From Zerene cesonia (taxonomy: Eukaryota > Arthropoda > Insecta > Lepidoptera > Pieridae): DNA of 64,000 nucleotides. Positions within the stretch are counted from its first letter, which is position 1, and every line of letters starts with the position of its first letter. Below are positions 10,858-24,020 of the stretch, piece by piece. The position numbers were made by a program, and so were the translations under genes. The notes beneath the pieces are model-generated. The model saw only the letters and a list, made by a program, of their open reading frames with translations. It did not search any database and was not told the origin of the DNA. The stretch spans positions 7,316,001-7,380,000 of the forward strand of contig NC_052116.1 of NCBI RefSeq assembly GCF_012273895.1. The letters are read 5' to 3'.

Positions 10858-10975
10858 AATACGAATTGGGCCAGCTCGGGCTGGGGAAGGTACCGCACGC
10901 AATATCGGCGTGAAATAGTAGCATTCTACTGTGTTTCGATCGTGTGATCGCCTGTATCCTTTTCTTCACCTTTCT
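10858..10975 (-). repeat. Repeat family G, 3' part, reverse orientation
   Basis: GAATTGGGCCAGCTCGGGCT and GGCGTGAAATAGTAGCATTC are the reverse complement of the 3' part of the full copy at 38419-38766. The copy is decayed and lacks the head. Confidence 0.6.
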
Positions 10976-13680
10976 CAGTAGGTAGTAATATGCTATTCAT
11001 AAATAGTCGTATAAGTTTAAAATTAAAAATGAATTGAAATTCCCGCTACAAGAAGAATGAGCTCGGCATACGAAGGTTCAAAGTTTTTAATTAATTATGT
11101 AATAATACTCGCTTTAATACTTGTAGTATCCGATGGAATAAACATTTACGCAGCTGGCGATCACATGTGGGGAAAATAAATATCAGAGTATTTAAATTAG
11201 CAATAACCGAGCTATCTTAAAACAAGGATATTGACTGAAAGTTCACGCTTCGTGTTTGGCTAATTTTGGCGCCAACACTTTTACAACAGAATGCATATTA
11301 CTAGGGATACTAGATGGAGAACAGGTTGTTACATAGATAATGTTTTTTATACAATTTGCCTACTACAATGATTTCTTGAATTATATCTGAAAACAACGAT
11401 ACAAAACTTATTTTACATTAGATAACAATATTTATTATGTAAACTATTATGGAAAGAATTGAGTAGACTTACATAAAATTTAGTACAGTTTTCGTAATTT
11501 GTATGTGATGAAACAAATTCTCTTTAAATGTAGATACAGTTTGATTAGACATACGCTTTAATAAGGATTCGATACGAAATATAATTGAACACAGGTATTT
11601 AAATTAAATTTTATAAGAACTAGTTTCGCAAAAAGTTACAAATAGATTGATTGTACGCAATATTGCAACTTCGAGTCATTGATTAAATTTTATATGGAGT
11701 AAGTATTTCGAATATTAACAATGCGTTTATTGTCTTGCTTTATCTGTGAACTTTTAATGTTATAGACTAATAATAAATACACTATATACAAATACGAGGT
11801 AAGGATTTATTGATATATATGATATATGACGATAATTTTTAAAAGATTAAATTTTAAACCGAATCATAATATTCAACACACGTGCAAGGTCAAAGAAAAA
11901 ATCTATAGACGTAACACATGTTATCGCTCTAATAGTTAGGGGCACGTTTTTATACAATCTGGAGTTGTGACGGCGGAATTCCCGCCACGTCATTTTGAAT
12001 AAGCGGCTCACAGACTATACAAAAAAAAAAAATACAAAGCGTATACGGCGTCTGTACTCTTCAGGTAAAAGACCTAAACCACCCGTTGTCAGCTAATAAA
12101 AAAGTTTCTATGCCTCGGTACTACAAAAACAAAACTTTTTGTCTATGCCAGGTGGAAGTATGAGTCATAATAAATCCAATCACTTTTTTATTTTATAAAA
12201 GAATGTAAACTAAGTTCAATATGGAATTACGCAATAAAATATTTGTGGTTACGTTGTTTTGTTTTCCTTATTCTTGGTTTAATTTAAGATAAATGTAACT
12301 TTAAATAGTGTTGTTGCCTGTAGTGTGGCGAATGTCATTGGACACGCATAAATGATAATATTCACAATTTCAATGCTTAATAATAATTATGTTATTAAAT
12401 TCAATATCAGTATATATAACAATTTTACCGAGGTGTGTTTGAAATATTTCTCCATTTGGAATATTGTTAATTACTATATTTAGTTCATTTCGTAATTATC
12501 CACTAATCGACCATCGTGAAAGTAACTATGCCTCTCTGTTACTTCTTAATACTTGGGTAAAATTTGTAGCATAAATAGTACACATATAGACATAATATGA
12601 TCCTGGAAATCTATGGTAACGGGAACTATACAGAATGTCTATTTTTTCCTTTGAACGCAGGCAAAGCGCGTGCGCGTATTTTTTCATAATATTTTCACGA
12701 TATACGATTTTAAATGTTATTATTACAATCACAAATATATAACAACAATGCCAAAATTCTCAACTAAACAGATTCTTAGACTTACGTATCTCAAGTTTAC
12801 ATTATTCCATTAAAAATTAAAGAAACATTCTTAAAATGATTTATCTTATAATTTATGTATAAGCTATATCGATAGCGCTGCATTATTATAAAATAAATCA
12901 TATCAAATATTTCACTCGCCAGTTATCGTTTTTTTTAATGGTAATTTATCAAAATCATACGTGATTTCATTTAATTATCCATTTTTTTTTCAAGACGCAG
13001 AAGTACCTGTGAATCTGTGTATCTGTGATTTTATAATTGATGCTTTTTTAATAATGTCAATGTTGCTAGATTAAAAATGTTTGCAAACAAATAGATACGG
13101 TAATAATATGAGCAGTAATCATAGCTAATAATTTTTTTATGACTCACCAAGGTATATTGCGTTTGGTTAGTACAATTGGCAAAGTTATGGTACTCAACTT
13201 TATTTGAACAAATTTCATAGACAAACAAACGGTTATAGAAATTGTTATGAAAACGGAACGTTAACACCTTTTTCGATTGAAAGTAATTTCCTTGTGTCAA
13301 TGTAAACACTACCTCCTTGATAACGTTAAGGTTTTATTTTTTTTATTAGTGAAATGTATGTATCTCATAAGGAAAATTATTTTGCGCTACGAGTACAATT
13401 ATATTTTAATAAATTCATATATTTATATGCTAATATCAATTAAAGGTATGTAAAACATAAGCTTCAAAAGGCAAAAACTCAGTTCTCAGTTCATTCATTT
13501 ATAACGCCCATATGAGATTTTTGATGTTGAATATCTATCACAAATCACATTTGGCACAACGAGCTTTATTGACGACTGGCTCGTCCCTGCTCCGTCCAGG
13601 TTAACCGGGGATTTAAACATTATAAAAAAGGCCAGGTATAACGTGGCTATTAGTTAACTCATTTTAAATTTATAAAATTA

Positions 13681-13834
13681 TACGTGGTACATATTTAGCC
13701 TATAGCCTTCCTCAATAAATGGGCTATCTAACATTGAAGGAATTTTTCAAAACAGACCAGTAGTTCTTGAAATTATTGCGTTCAAACAACAACGACAAAC
13801 AAACTCTTCAGCTGTAAAATATTAGTATAATAGG
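13681..13834 (+). repeat. Short interspersed repeat, family C
   Basis: TAGCCTATAGCCTTCCTCAA, TAAATGGGCTATCTAACATT, ACCAGTAGTTCTTGAAAT and AACAAACTCTTCAGCTG are present in the family order. The copy ends in ATTAGTATAATAG. Confidence 0.75.
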
Positions 13835-14380
13835 GAAAAGAAAAGTCTTTATTGCCATAAATATTATAAAATAAAAAAAAAGAAAAGAAAACTCTAAATA
13901 GTCCAATTATATAATTGACAAAATAGCTAATACTATCGTTAAAGAAATAATCACCAATGTGCGACTAGAAAATAAATCAGTACCTACATTTAAAACTGAT
14001 TGGTTTTGGTTGTATGAAATATTGAATTGACGTTGTATTCCATAAATCACACAACACCGAATTCTGTAGACCGCACAATATAGATGTTTATGCAACTTTC
14101 AATAACCATGTCACTTCACAACAACGGTTCAAACGCCACCGCTTAGGAATGTACGTTAAAAAAAAATGTGTTAAAAAAATAACTCTTTCTTAATTTTGCA
14201 ACAACACAATACGGATGTATACCTACATAGGCATATCTTCAAATGGATGCCTAGAGAAAGTGCTCAAGATACATCGCACATATAAATAAATATTTACCAA
14301 CGGAAAGAAAGTAACGTCTCAACATTGAATGAAGTACTCTCGTAAACAACACTTTAGCAGCTTAAAATAAAGTAACTGCA

Positions 14381-14513
14381 CTAATAATAAAAAGCTGAAG
14401 GGTTTATTTGTTTGAACGTGACAACCACAGGAACTACTGGTACGATTTAAAAAATTCAAAGATTTATGAAAGGAGGCTACAGGCTATACATATTAACATT
14501 ATGTAGTCGTAGA
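14381..14513 (-). repeat. Short interspersed repeat, family C, reverse orientation
   Basis: It reads AAAAAGCTGAAGGGTTTATT, ACCACAGGAACTACTGGTAC, then AGGCTACAGGCTATACAT: the reverse complement of the family C body with scattered changes. Confidence 0.65.
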
Positions 14514-17500
14514 TAAGAAATAGTTGAAACCGCAGATCATAGCAAGTGTCAAATATTTTTATTAACAATCTTTCAGATTCATAATACCCAAGAATTATAT
14601 TTGATCGTATGTTATTATTATGAGTTTCTGTCAAAAATATAAATATGCGTCTTTAAAGGACGTTAGAATATGTCTAACTACAAAGATAGAAGTTAAAAAT
14701 AGAATGAAAACTGTACGGAAAATAGCTGACTATTACATGAAGACTACGTTAAAGTAGGTAGACTAAATAACTGATATTAATTACTATGCTTCTCTAGATA
14801 TTTAACGTACATTGATTTCGTATTCCTTCAATTCAACTGTATTTTATTCTCTGGTAGTTCCTTCATAGCTTTAAGGCTTTTCAACCGATTGGCGTGATTC
14901 TTTTTGTATTTGATAGGTGTTGGTGTCATTTGGTCCCATTTTAGGATCTGGAGTCTTACCAAGAGTGTTACCAAGAACGTTGATGATCTTATTAAAATAA
15001 AAATTATATAAATTGGCTATATTTGAACAGTCCAAAACTAGCCGCTACAGCCCGGCATCCTGTACAGCCCGGGTAAATAAAAATAATACCAATTATATAA
15101 GGTAATTCTCATAAATAAACTAACATGACTCTCTTTTATATTTATAGATATATCTATCTCTTCCATCAATAGGTTTAGAAGTATATAAACTGAATGAATT
15201 TATTGACATGGAATATTAAAAAAAAAAAAAAACAAAAACTGTCCATAGTTTGTACAGAGATTGTAAATTAACGGAAGATCATAACATGACAATTGTATTA
15301 CAATTTCACCCGCACACCGAACTGAATTGCATAAGACCGATAATCGCACTACAACAGAAATACAGAATGCATAACACCTCACCTTAAATGGAAGTGCGTG
15401 GAAGTTTAACGATTAATTCCTTTATTTCTCATGTGGATGTGATCTAGAAGATTCCGTTGCACGCCGTGCATCAATGACACGTTCCGATTTGACTTGATAA
15501 TTGCATTATATAAATGTTGTATAATACGACAATATTGCATTGCGATTTGCGACTTATAACGACATAAGACCCGATTCTTATCTCCGTTGTAATGTGAAGA
15601 TTCTATTTGTTTAGTTTTCTGGAATCCAATTGTTTTAATGATAGTTCATTTGCCTTTACTGATATGTCTGTGTTATGGACGGAAGTCAACATTAAGACAG
15701 TTCTTCTGAACAGTTCTACATTAAATGCTCAAACATTCAGTATGTTATAAAGTGCACGTACCTAATAATACCTAGTAATTTACAAAATATGCTTATCGTT
15801 ATAAGAAATAGGTCAGTGTAAAAGGTATACATTTTGTTAAACGGTAAATATGGGTAATTAATAAATTTGTTGTTAATTTTGCGCAGGTTAGCTAACGTTT
15901 TAAAGTTGGTAACATTATATTTATTTATAGATTGATAAGTTTAACAAAGGTGGAGAATAATCTGCAGACATAGTTATATATAAAGCTATCCAAATATCAT
16001 CGGACTTGTATCTTTTGTGGACTTTCGCTGTTAAATCCTAAATCTACGGAAAGTTTCGGAATAAAAATTAACCTCCTAATATAAGTAATGCTTGCGAAAT
16101 GTGGTTCTCTTTGTGTCGATTGTAGGACAAACAAGCTTTCACGTTTCTAATTTAGAGAGAATATTGTTTATTTATTTCGTTTATTACAATGCAAAAGATT
16201 GTTGTATCGTTTCACGTATTGTATCATATTGTGTGAACATAATTGTTTTACAAATAGCTAATCTACGGATGATTGACACGGAGGCTGGGATTTGGGATTC
16301 CACACATGTCAAAATCTTTATCAGTTATTACATTTCGACACATTATGAAGTGCTTTGATAATGTATCGCGACTCTTAAGTAGTCTATTTATTTAGTCTAC
16401 ATACAGTTGAATGGGATAATCCGATAGCTTTATCACAATCATGATATACTTATTCGATTATATTGCACATATTTTTCCTCTTTTTTTCAGAATGGATAAA
16501 GATAAAATATTTTATGGAACTGATACATATATATATGAAAAACTAGTGCCGGATATTCTAGTACATATTTTTAAGTGTTTCCTAAACTACTTATCTATGT
16601 GTAATAAATTAGTTATAAGAAATAGTCGTTCATGATTTTATTCGAATTATGTTTATTCTAAAGTTCAAACGTTGTAAAAAATCCCGAGAAACGGTTATCC
16701 AGGTATATATACAAAACTACACGATTTTAATAGGAAAAATTTATAAATAGAACGCATTCTCAATACCTGGAAAACAGCGCAACCGGGACACATTCTAGGA
16801 ACACAAATAATCCGCAAAAGATTATCACAAAAATAACTTTCATTAATGTGCAAGTGATACTCGGTAGTGGGTAGCACAATAGTTTATCCGTTTTCAAGAA
16901 CCGGAATATTATAATAAATATGATAAAATAAAAACACCGGTTTCCCGGAAAGCAGCAGCACTATTATATTTATTCATGAGAACACTTTGATCCACACGTC
17001 GTCATACATTATTCAAATATTAATGATCATTAAATTATAATAGACTCTAGGTTCTTAAAATAGTATTTATTCGTAATATATATTAAGTTTTTTTTTTTGT
17101 ATAAATCATAAAGCAATATAAACCTGAATATGAATAATACTTATTTGAATAAAGAACTCTTTTGAACAACAATGAAAGGTGAAAAGAAGTAACCAGCTTC
17201 ACAAAAGTCACAAAATATATCTACAGCGTCAGCTGAAATACATGGTAAGTAAACAAATATAACCCAATAAATATACGATGGATTTAATATTAGCTATATT
17301 AATATATTGATACGAACAGAGCTGAAAGGGTAAACTAATATTATTAAACTAAATGGAATTCAAATGACTTTGCCTCCGTATGTAATATCTAGTTACAAGC
17401 GGGTATCTAACCCTCGAGCAAAATGAATTTTTAATATAACCTTGAATCGATCGGAAGAACTTTATGGAATACGACGTCAGAAAATAATATTGTGTTATTG

Positions 17501-18345
17501 GCTTTCTATTTATATAAAAAATCAATTGACGCACATGAAAGTACAAGAGAGTTCACAAACGATGGATAATAAGACAAAACTAGACTTTCAGTGAAACTTA
17601 ACGTTTCCGAAGAGTCTGTGACGAAATAAATAACATTTAACACTTATATAATCATAATTTATCAATATTTATACAATATGTCATTAATTCAATATTGACA
17701 AGTACTAGAAACCTGTCAACGTCATAGAAAAACAAACATTTGCCTTTAATACTGGGAGATGCTGAATTAATATCTTGTTTGCTTCGGAAACTTTTGGCCA
17801 AATATTAATAAATATGAGCATCGATTGATGCCAAATATATGAAACAACAAACATATTATTGAGGATTATAAACTTTACCCCTTTGACTTGCATATTCCAT
17901 GCGTGTTTAAACGGATGTTTATTTAAACCCAACCTTGAAGGAACAGGAACATAAGCTCCTAAAGGAACATATGAATCTATAAATATACGAAAAAGTGATA
18001 CAAGACTCGAGTGTATAAACTAAAATATAGCAACACTTTCAATGGGTTTAATTAAAACATAGTCGCATCGCTTAAGCACAGATTCATAACATCGCAGATG
18101 AAAGAGGACAAGTGATAAGGAAAGAAATTTAAGCATGACCATACGCTAGTTATTTTATATTACACTCACGCCTACCACAAAAAGGATTGTAGACTACCTG
18201 GCGCCAGCTTCTTCCGCGCTACATTTTAATAATCTTCTTTTAAAGAAGTTACAAACCTTTTTATATTTTATATGAAATTCAAAATCAGACAGAAACAGGA
18301 ATAAAAACTATCCAATGATTTACCGCTATTTTAATTATGTGACAA

Positions 18346-18511
18346 GACTGGCTGCGCCCCGCGGTTTCACCCGAGTAAGTCTGTATCCCGTAGGAATATT
18401 GGGATAAAAAGTTGCCTATATGTTATTCCAGTTATAAGTTAGTTTTTGCGTGAAAGAGTAACAAACAAACACACATACTTAAAAACTTTCACATTTATAA
18501 TATTAGTAGGA
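18346..18511 (+). repeat. Short interspersed repeat, family A, internally deleted
   Basis: Head GCTGCGCCCCGCGGTTTCAC and tail ATTTATAATATTAGTAGG are present. About 35 bp between TTATTCCAGTT and AGTTTTTGCGTGAAAGAG is missing compared with the copy at 4438. Confidence 0.75.
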
Positions 18512-18892
18512 AGCAGGATTAGTTAGTGACAAGATATAATTAATGATTACTATGCATTTATTAACTGAAAATGGACCTGAATTCCATACTTTTACATACA
18601 AGGTATGCTATTTTAAGTGTGCTAAAAGAATTGTGTCCTTTAACCCATTTATCGATCTCTAGGAATTGGAACACTGGATATTGGATAAAGGGAATTCAAT
18701 ATCGCGTTCACGGAGATTTTAAACGAATCGACAAGCCCGTACGTTGCAAAATTTTATAAACCATTTAATATCTATTTATAACATTCTCGTATAAAACTTT
18801 ATAACGTATTTCACAGTAGATTCCTATATTCCTTAATTTCATCGTCCCTCCTTACAATATAAAAAGAAATAAGTATGTTCATCTGACATTTG

Positions 18893-18994
18893 TACGTGTG
18901 TTTGTATGTTTCAACTTAACAGGCTTAGATAACTGGAATAACATATTTATTCTGATACAGACTTACGCAGGTGAAACCACGAGGCGCAGCTAGT
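18893..18994 (-). repeat. Short interspersed repeat, family A, degenerate, reverse orientation
   Basis: GTGAAACCACGAGGCGCAGC followed by TAGTT is the inverted head of family A, preceded by ATAACTGGAATAACATA, the inverted TATGTTATTCCAGTT segment. The tail is lost. Confidence 0.6.
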
Positions 18995-19193
18995 TACATT
19001 GCCATATACGAAACAAAATAAATCGACGAATATAAAACAACAGATATAAATAATATAATAAAAATATGCTATATCTGAATAATTATTGACGTCAGAACAG
19101 ACAGAACATTCAGAATGTCAGAAACACACGTACGTATATCAAAAAATATAAACTATTAAAGTAAAATATTTTAAGCTTTGTCATTATAACTCA

Positions 19194-19431
19194 ACTAGCT
19201 TTCTGGCCGCGGCTTCGCCCGCGTGGAATTCGGTTATATCGCTTTCATCTCCCTATTTCAACTCCTTCTACCATCTTTTTCGCGATAAAAACTATCCTAT
19301 GTCCTTTCCCAAGTTCAGTTCTATCTTCATACCCAATTACAAAAAAAATTGGTTCAGTGGTTTGAGCGTGAAAGCGTCACAGACAGACAGACAGACAGAG
19401 TTACTTTCGCATTAATAATATTAGTAGGGAT
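19194..19431 (+). repeat. Short interspersed repeat, family B, with GACA microsatellite
   Basis: ACTAGCTTTCTGGCCGCGG, ATAAAAACTATCCTATGTCC, TTGGTTCAGTGGTTTGAGCG and a GACA run at 19379-19400, ending CTTTCGCATTAATAATATTA. Head and body differ from family A, but the last 20 or so bases are almost the same. Confidence 0.75.
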
Positions 19432-22076
19432 AATGTTGTGATTATCAAGGCAATTAGACTGTTCTGGATAATGTCAGATAAATAAGTTCAAATTAAAAAC
19501 TGAAAAGAATATCTATAGGATCTTAGTATACCTAATGGGTGAATGGTACATAATATGTGATTAAAGAGTTATGTCTTAGAATTCATTTGTATAAAAATGA
19601 CATATATTAACATAGTTTAATTACGTAATATACCGATTAAATTGTCGAGAACGCTAATTCATTTAAAATCTTCTGTTTAAGAAGTTTTGTAAAAACTTAC
19701 AATAAAATGAATATAAAACACTATAAGAATAGGTTATTCGAAATGTATTTTCAAAATAATTATGTTAACTTTTTGTAAACAAATGTATGTTATCGAACTA
19801 TTACTTTAATTCAAGTAAGTACCTAATGTAATTCTTTTAACAATATCAATTATTCATAGATGTTATAACATTATCATATCCTTTCTCATTATTAGTTTGT
19901 TGTTTACATATTATGTTTTTTAATTAAATTATTTTTTATAATAATGATGTGTACATGTGTATGCATGACGTTTAGTTGTAAAGTGATGTAGATATACACA
20001 TACAAAAGCCGAAGAATATTTGTTTAAACTCGTTGTTCTCGAAAACTACTGGACCTATTTAAAAAAGTTACTGTTAGACACCGTGATCTCTTTATTAGTT
20101 TTTATTTACTGAAATCAGTTTAAAAGATTTTGTATTATTTCAATCACAATGATTTATAACTATGTTTGGTGGTGTAACTCAGCCGTCTAGACTTTAGCTC
20201 TTATTAGAATTAGTACTAAAATCTCAGCCAATACTGTTATAACAGCTAAGAATTCAAACTGTCAGTTATATAGTTTAGTTTCAGTAGTAATTACTATACC
20301 ACTCGCTTGTCGGTTTATATTAATATTTAATATGATACCACCTTCATATTCATTATGCTAATAAATATTTTCTTGTCTTTGATCCTAGGTGAGTTTTATG
20401 TTTATTTAACGGACTTTAAACATTGTTAACTTTACTATAACAAACGATTTATTATATTATTTATCATATTTACGTTTCGAACAATTTACCTCATTTTAAA
20501 CGTCTTCAATTTCTAGGCTATGAATAATTCAACTATGAATACAAAAGTTTTAACCACTCAAGCGTAAATATGCACTCTTATCTATAGAACCACATTAAAA
20601 CCGTTTAATTGATGCCACATGGTATTTCAAATGGATTAGAAAAGACATTGGGACCGCTTCAAGGTTTACTATTTTATTGTAGTTTAACCTTTTTAAGGAT
20701 AGTTTAAACTGAATGCCATAGATAAAAAAAGAAATAAAAGAATAGTCTATGTCAGTTTTAGCAATCTTATAGTTGCACCCAGGGTTCGCTAAAGATTAAT
20801 AAATAAATATGTAATCTTCTGAACAGCTTTTCTGTCTCTTTATATGGCTTTGAGGGCAATATTTTTAAATCAGAGCAGTAAAACCCATACACAGTTCTAG
20901 TTCTTAATTCATGGGACATTTGTTGAGACATTCTAAATGAGTTTAAAAATTAACGCTTTAATAGAGGTTTACGGATAACAGTAGATTGTTTAATATGCAA
21001 ATATGTATATGATAAACACGGGATAAACTGAAAGTGACATTATTTTCTTTAGACTGCGTGTATTCAGAGGGTTTGTACCTTTAAGTTTCAATTTAGTTTG
21101 AATTACTTACATTTTTTATCTGTACTTTTTGCGAGTGCTCCGATCACAGAATGAACTATTATATTTTTTATCTGTACCAAGGCCAAATCCAAATATCGTT
21201 CGATTTCGATTTTTAAATGCAATAATTAAGGATAGTAGATACATTACAGATAATGTTAATTTTTCAATAATAGGTATCGTTCCACTGTAAACAATTTTAA
21301 AGTTTCCTTCGGTTTATTTTGTTAGTAGATACAGAAGTAGGTATATATGTTGACTCTATACTTCATGCAAGCATGTTATATCTATATAATACGTTTTTTA
21401 TTTATTATATAAAATGATACAATTTATTCTTTAAAGCTATCAGATATTAAAATTATAAATATTGTCTGTGTATTTGTCATAAGTTTAGACATTTAAATAC
21501 ATAGTTAATTTTAACTCTTTTCGCAATATTGCAACGATTACATCAACGATTAAATCAGTTCACCATGCAGCTTTTCTCCAATTAATAAACCAAAATGACC
21601 TCTGGGTTAGGAGTTTTGTTCACACCATGAAATTAAAGAGGGTCAAATGTATCGGGTTATTATTAACATGGGTCTGTATGTGCAAAAGGATTTTTACCCA
21701 TATGAAAGTGATCTTAACACGAGTAAGTGCTGAGTGGTGACCTTTTTCTCACACTATTACGGACACCCTTTGAAATTAAACGAAGCATACAAATCAAATC
21801 CTTATATATAAACATCAGCGTACACAATGGATCGGCTTCTAGTATTGGGTTAACTTGATACCCTAATTTTAGAGTTCAGTGCTTAATCAGCGAAAATAAC
21901 TCTATATATATATGATCTGTGTCTATAGTCATGTCTGGGAATTTAAATTAAGAACATTTGTATATTCTGTTAGGTAAAACTAAAAGTGTTGTGATAATAA
22001 ATTAATTGTTTTTAAGAAAAATTTATACCGCCTGTACATTGTTTAAAGCCAAGTAGAACGGAACCACATGGCACCT

Positions 22077-22197
22077 GCTTTCAAATAAAAAAAGAATCAT
22101 GAAAATCGATAAATTAATTAAAAAGTTATGAGGTAACAAAAAAAAAAAAACAACAGTTGAATTGATAACCGCCTGCTTTTTTGAAGTCGGTTGAAAA
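22077..22197 (+). repeat. Repeat family H fragment (GAAGTCGGTT tail)
   Basis: AAGAATCATGAAAATCGAT, GTTATGAGGTAACAAAAA and TTTTTTGAAGTCGGTTGAAA occur in the same order as the clearer copy at 42815-42983. It is a non-coding fragment of an abundant lepidopteran retroelement. Confidence 0.55.
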
Positions 22198-23639
22198 AGT
22201 AAATAAAAATGTACCAAAATATTTTTTAATAGCAAATAGTCAAATTAATCATTAATAATAATGTTAATTCATATGTAACGGCATAAAATAAGCAATTATC
22301 TTAAAACGTAATCGTAATATATTAATAATATTAATGCATTTTTACTCATTCAAATTTGCGAGCGTCTTGTCTGCTTGTCTCACAGGAACAACTTGTATTA
22401 TGTAAAACGTTTTAATTTTTTTTTATGGAATATTTATTTTATATTTGATACGTTTTTATAATATTTTAATTTTACACAAATGCCTCTAAAGATAAAGTGT
22501 TTTAGATTCCTGATACGTTTGTTAATGTAAATATATCTGTATATTACTCTAGACCCTTCATAATTGGTAGCACGAGCCAATGCTCGTTCAGAGACAGTTC
22601 AGACAATTCTGAATATTATTTATTATAAGTCTCAATGTAAGAACTTGACCCTGCTTTACTGTAATATGTGTAAATTACTATTTAATTTACTCCCGCATAC
22701 ACCTGTGTATCATTGAACTGTTTTCATTTCATTATAATTTTATTTTTATCTCAATCTGATAGTTACGGAATTCAAATAATTCTATTTCCTTAGTATACGT
22801 TTACGTTGAACTGAATATTCATTATTCATTGATTATATTATTCTTTCTGTTTCCTAAACTTTGTTTTAACATCTCCATATTAACGAATTTAATAATAAAT
22901 TATATCTTTTGACTGCCAACAAATATTATTCCGTTATAGAGATAGAAAAGCAATTTTGATATTATATATTCATACAATTAATGTAGGTGTTCACATTTTT
23001 TTTAATGTTTGTCAAGTGAGTTGAGGCTTCGTTTTTATTTTTATCCAAGTTGTTAAATATTTTGGGCGTATAATTTTCTGTTTATATTAATTATTAGTTA
23101 TAATTCGTAGACTTTAAAATTAGTAAGTGATTCATAAAATATATCCGTCGATCCATTGCATTCATTCTTTATTTAGCTACGAATATTTCAGGGGTGTTGG
23201 ACAAAACAGAACCGGTGTCGGCACAAGTTTTGAGTCGAATGTTAATTTTAATTCTTATTTTATAGCAATTGCAAGTGTGAGATATTAACAACATTCGAAC
23301 CTAGTTATCGCAAAGTAATTTACATAATTGGAGTGTTTAAGTTTCACCGCACTTCAAGTTAACGCGTTAGGTGAATACTTGTCTAGATTCTAATGGTGAA
23401 ATTAAGGGTTGTGGTCGTATCGTCATTTTAAATGGAGATGGTATGAAAGGAGAAAATTATTCTTAACAAAAACCAATGAAAAAATTGAATGAAACAACAA
23501 ATAAAAAAAAAACAAAATAAAAAAATAAAAAGTACGCACTTGGATTTGATGGTGTGTAGGGGTACCGTTGAAGAATCGTTGAAATTTTCACGTAAAGGGT
23601 TTCACGAAAAAACTTTCACAAATAATTGACAATCCTGAA

Positions 23640-24020
23640 GGGTCCTCACTCACTTGTGCTTGTTATGGGGGTCGTATTGGAGCCTGTATCGCGACTGGGG
23701 TCAGGTGCACATGCCGCGCTGTGACGACTTCAACTGTGCCGGTGGCGACGACGTGTTGATGGAGCGTGCGGACCGTCAAAGACCGATTTGTTGCACGCAA
23801 CACGTGCTCAGCGGTTCGCGGTTGGAGCGCGACTGACGGATGGGAGCGATCGCCGCTTGTATCAGCATTTAGCACCAGGGAGATGCGCTATGGAGGCTGC
23901 GCCATACACCCCTCCGCGCCCGCACCCCGCGGTCACGCGTCATTCCACCCCGCGCCCCTCTCACCCTAGCTCGCTCTCACCCCAGGAGATCGCTCCGACC
24001 CGTCCTGATGAATACAAGGA
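23640..24020 (-). promoter_or_regulatory. GC/CpG-rich block, probable promoter region
   Basis: Within DNA that is about one third GC, this block is strongly GC- and CpG-rich, with runs such as CTCCGCGCCCGCACCCCGCG near 23.92 kb. Such islands in insect genomes usually mark first exons and promoters. No TATA box is evident. Frames open on both strands here are a by-product of base composition. Confidence 0.5.
23654..23900 (-). other. Candidate untranslated first exon of the SLC26 gene
   Basis: On the minus strand this GC-rich stretch ends CATAACAAGCACAA at a strong donor, GTGAGTGAGG (GT at 23653-23652). Spliced to the exon at 6669 it would give CACAAAATG, a very good insect translation start context. 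The upstream boundary (transcription start) is not visible; 23900 is a guess from base composition. Possible upstream ATGs exist, including a 30-codon frame at 23868-23776, which would be an upstream ORF if transcription starts above it. Assignment to the SLC26 gene is inference, since the partner lies 17 kb away. It could instead be the first exon of another minus-strand transcript. Confidence 0.45.

Larger units (their letters stand above)
6670..23653 (-). other. Putative first intron of the SLC26 gene (about 17 kb), repeat-rich
   Basis: If the GC-rich exon at 23.65 kb belongs to this gene, this interval is its first intron, from a GTGAGTGAGG donor to the TTTTTCAG acceptor before the ATG exon. 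It contains copies of families A, B, C, G, H, I and J, a tRNA-like fragment (9958-9988), two hairpins (7279-7333 and 8133-8193) and short runs of A or T. I saw no coding exon. Its open frames, at most about 100 codons, are AT-driven, lack splice context and start mostly at non-ATG codons. The stretches 10980-13680, 14520-18340 and 19440-22070 show nothing I recognise. Confidence 0.5.
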
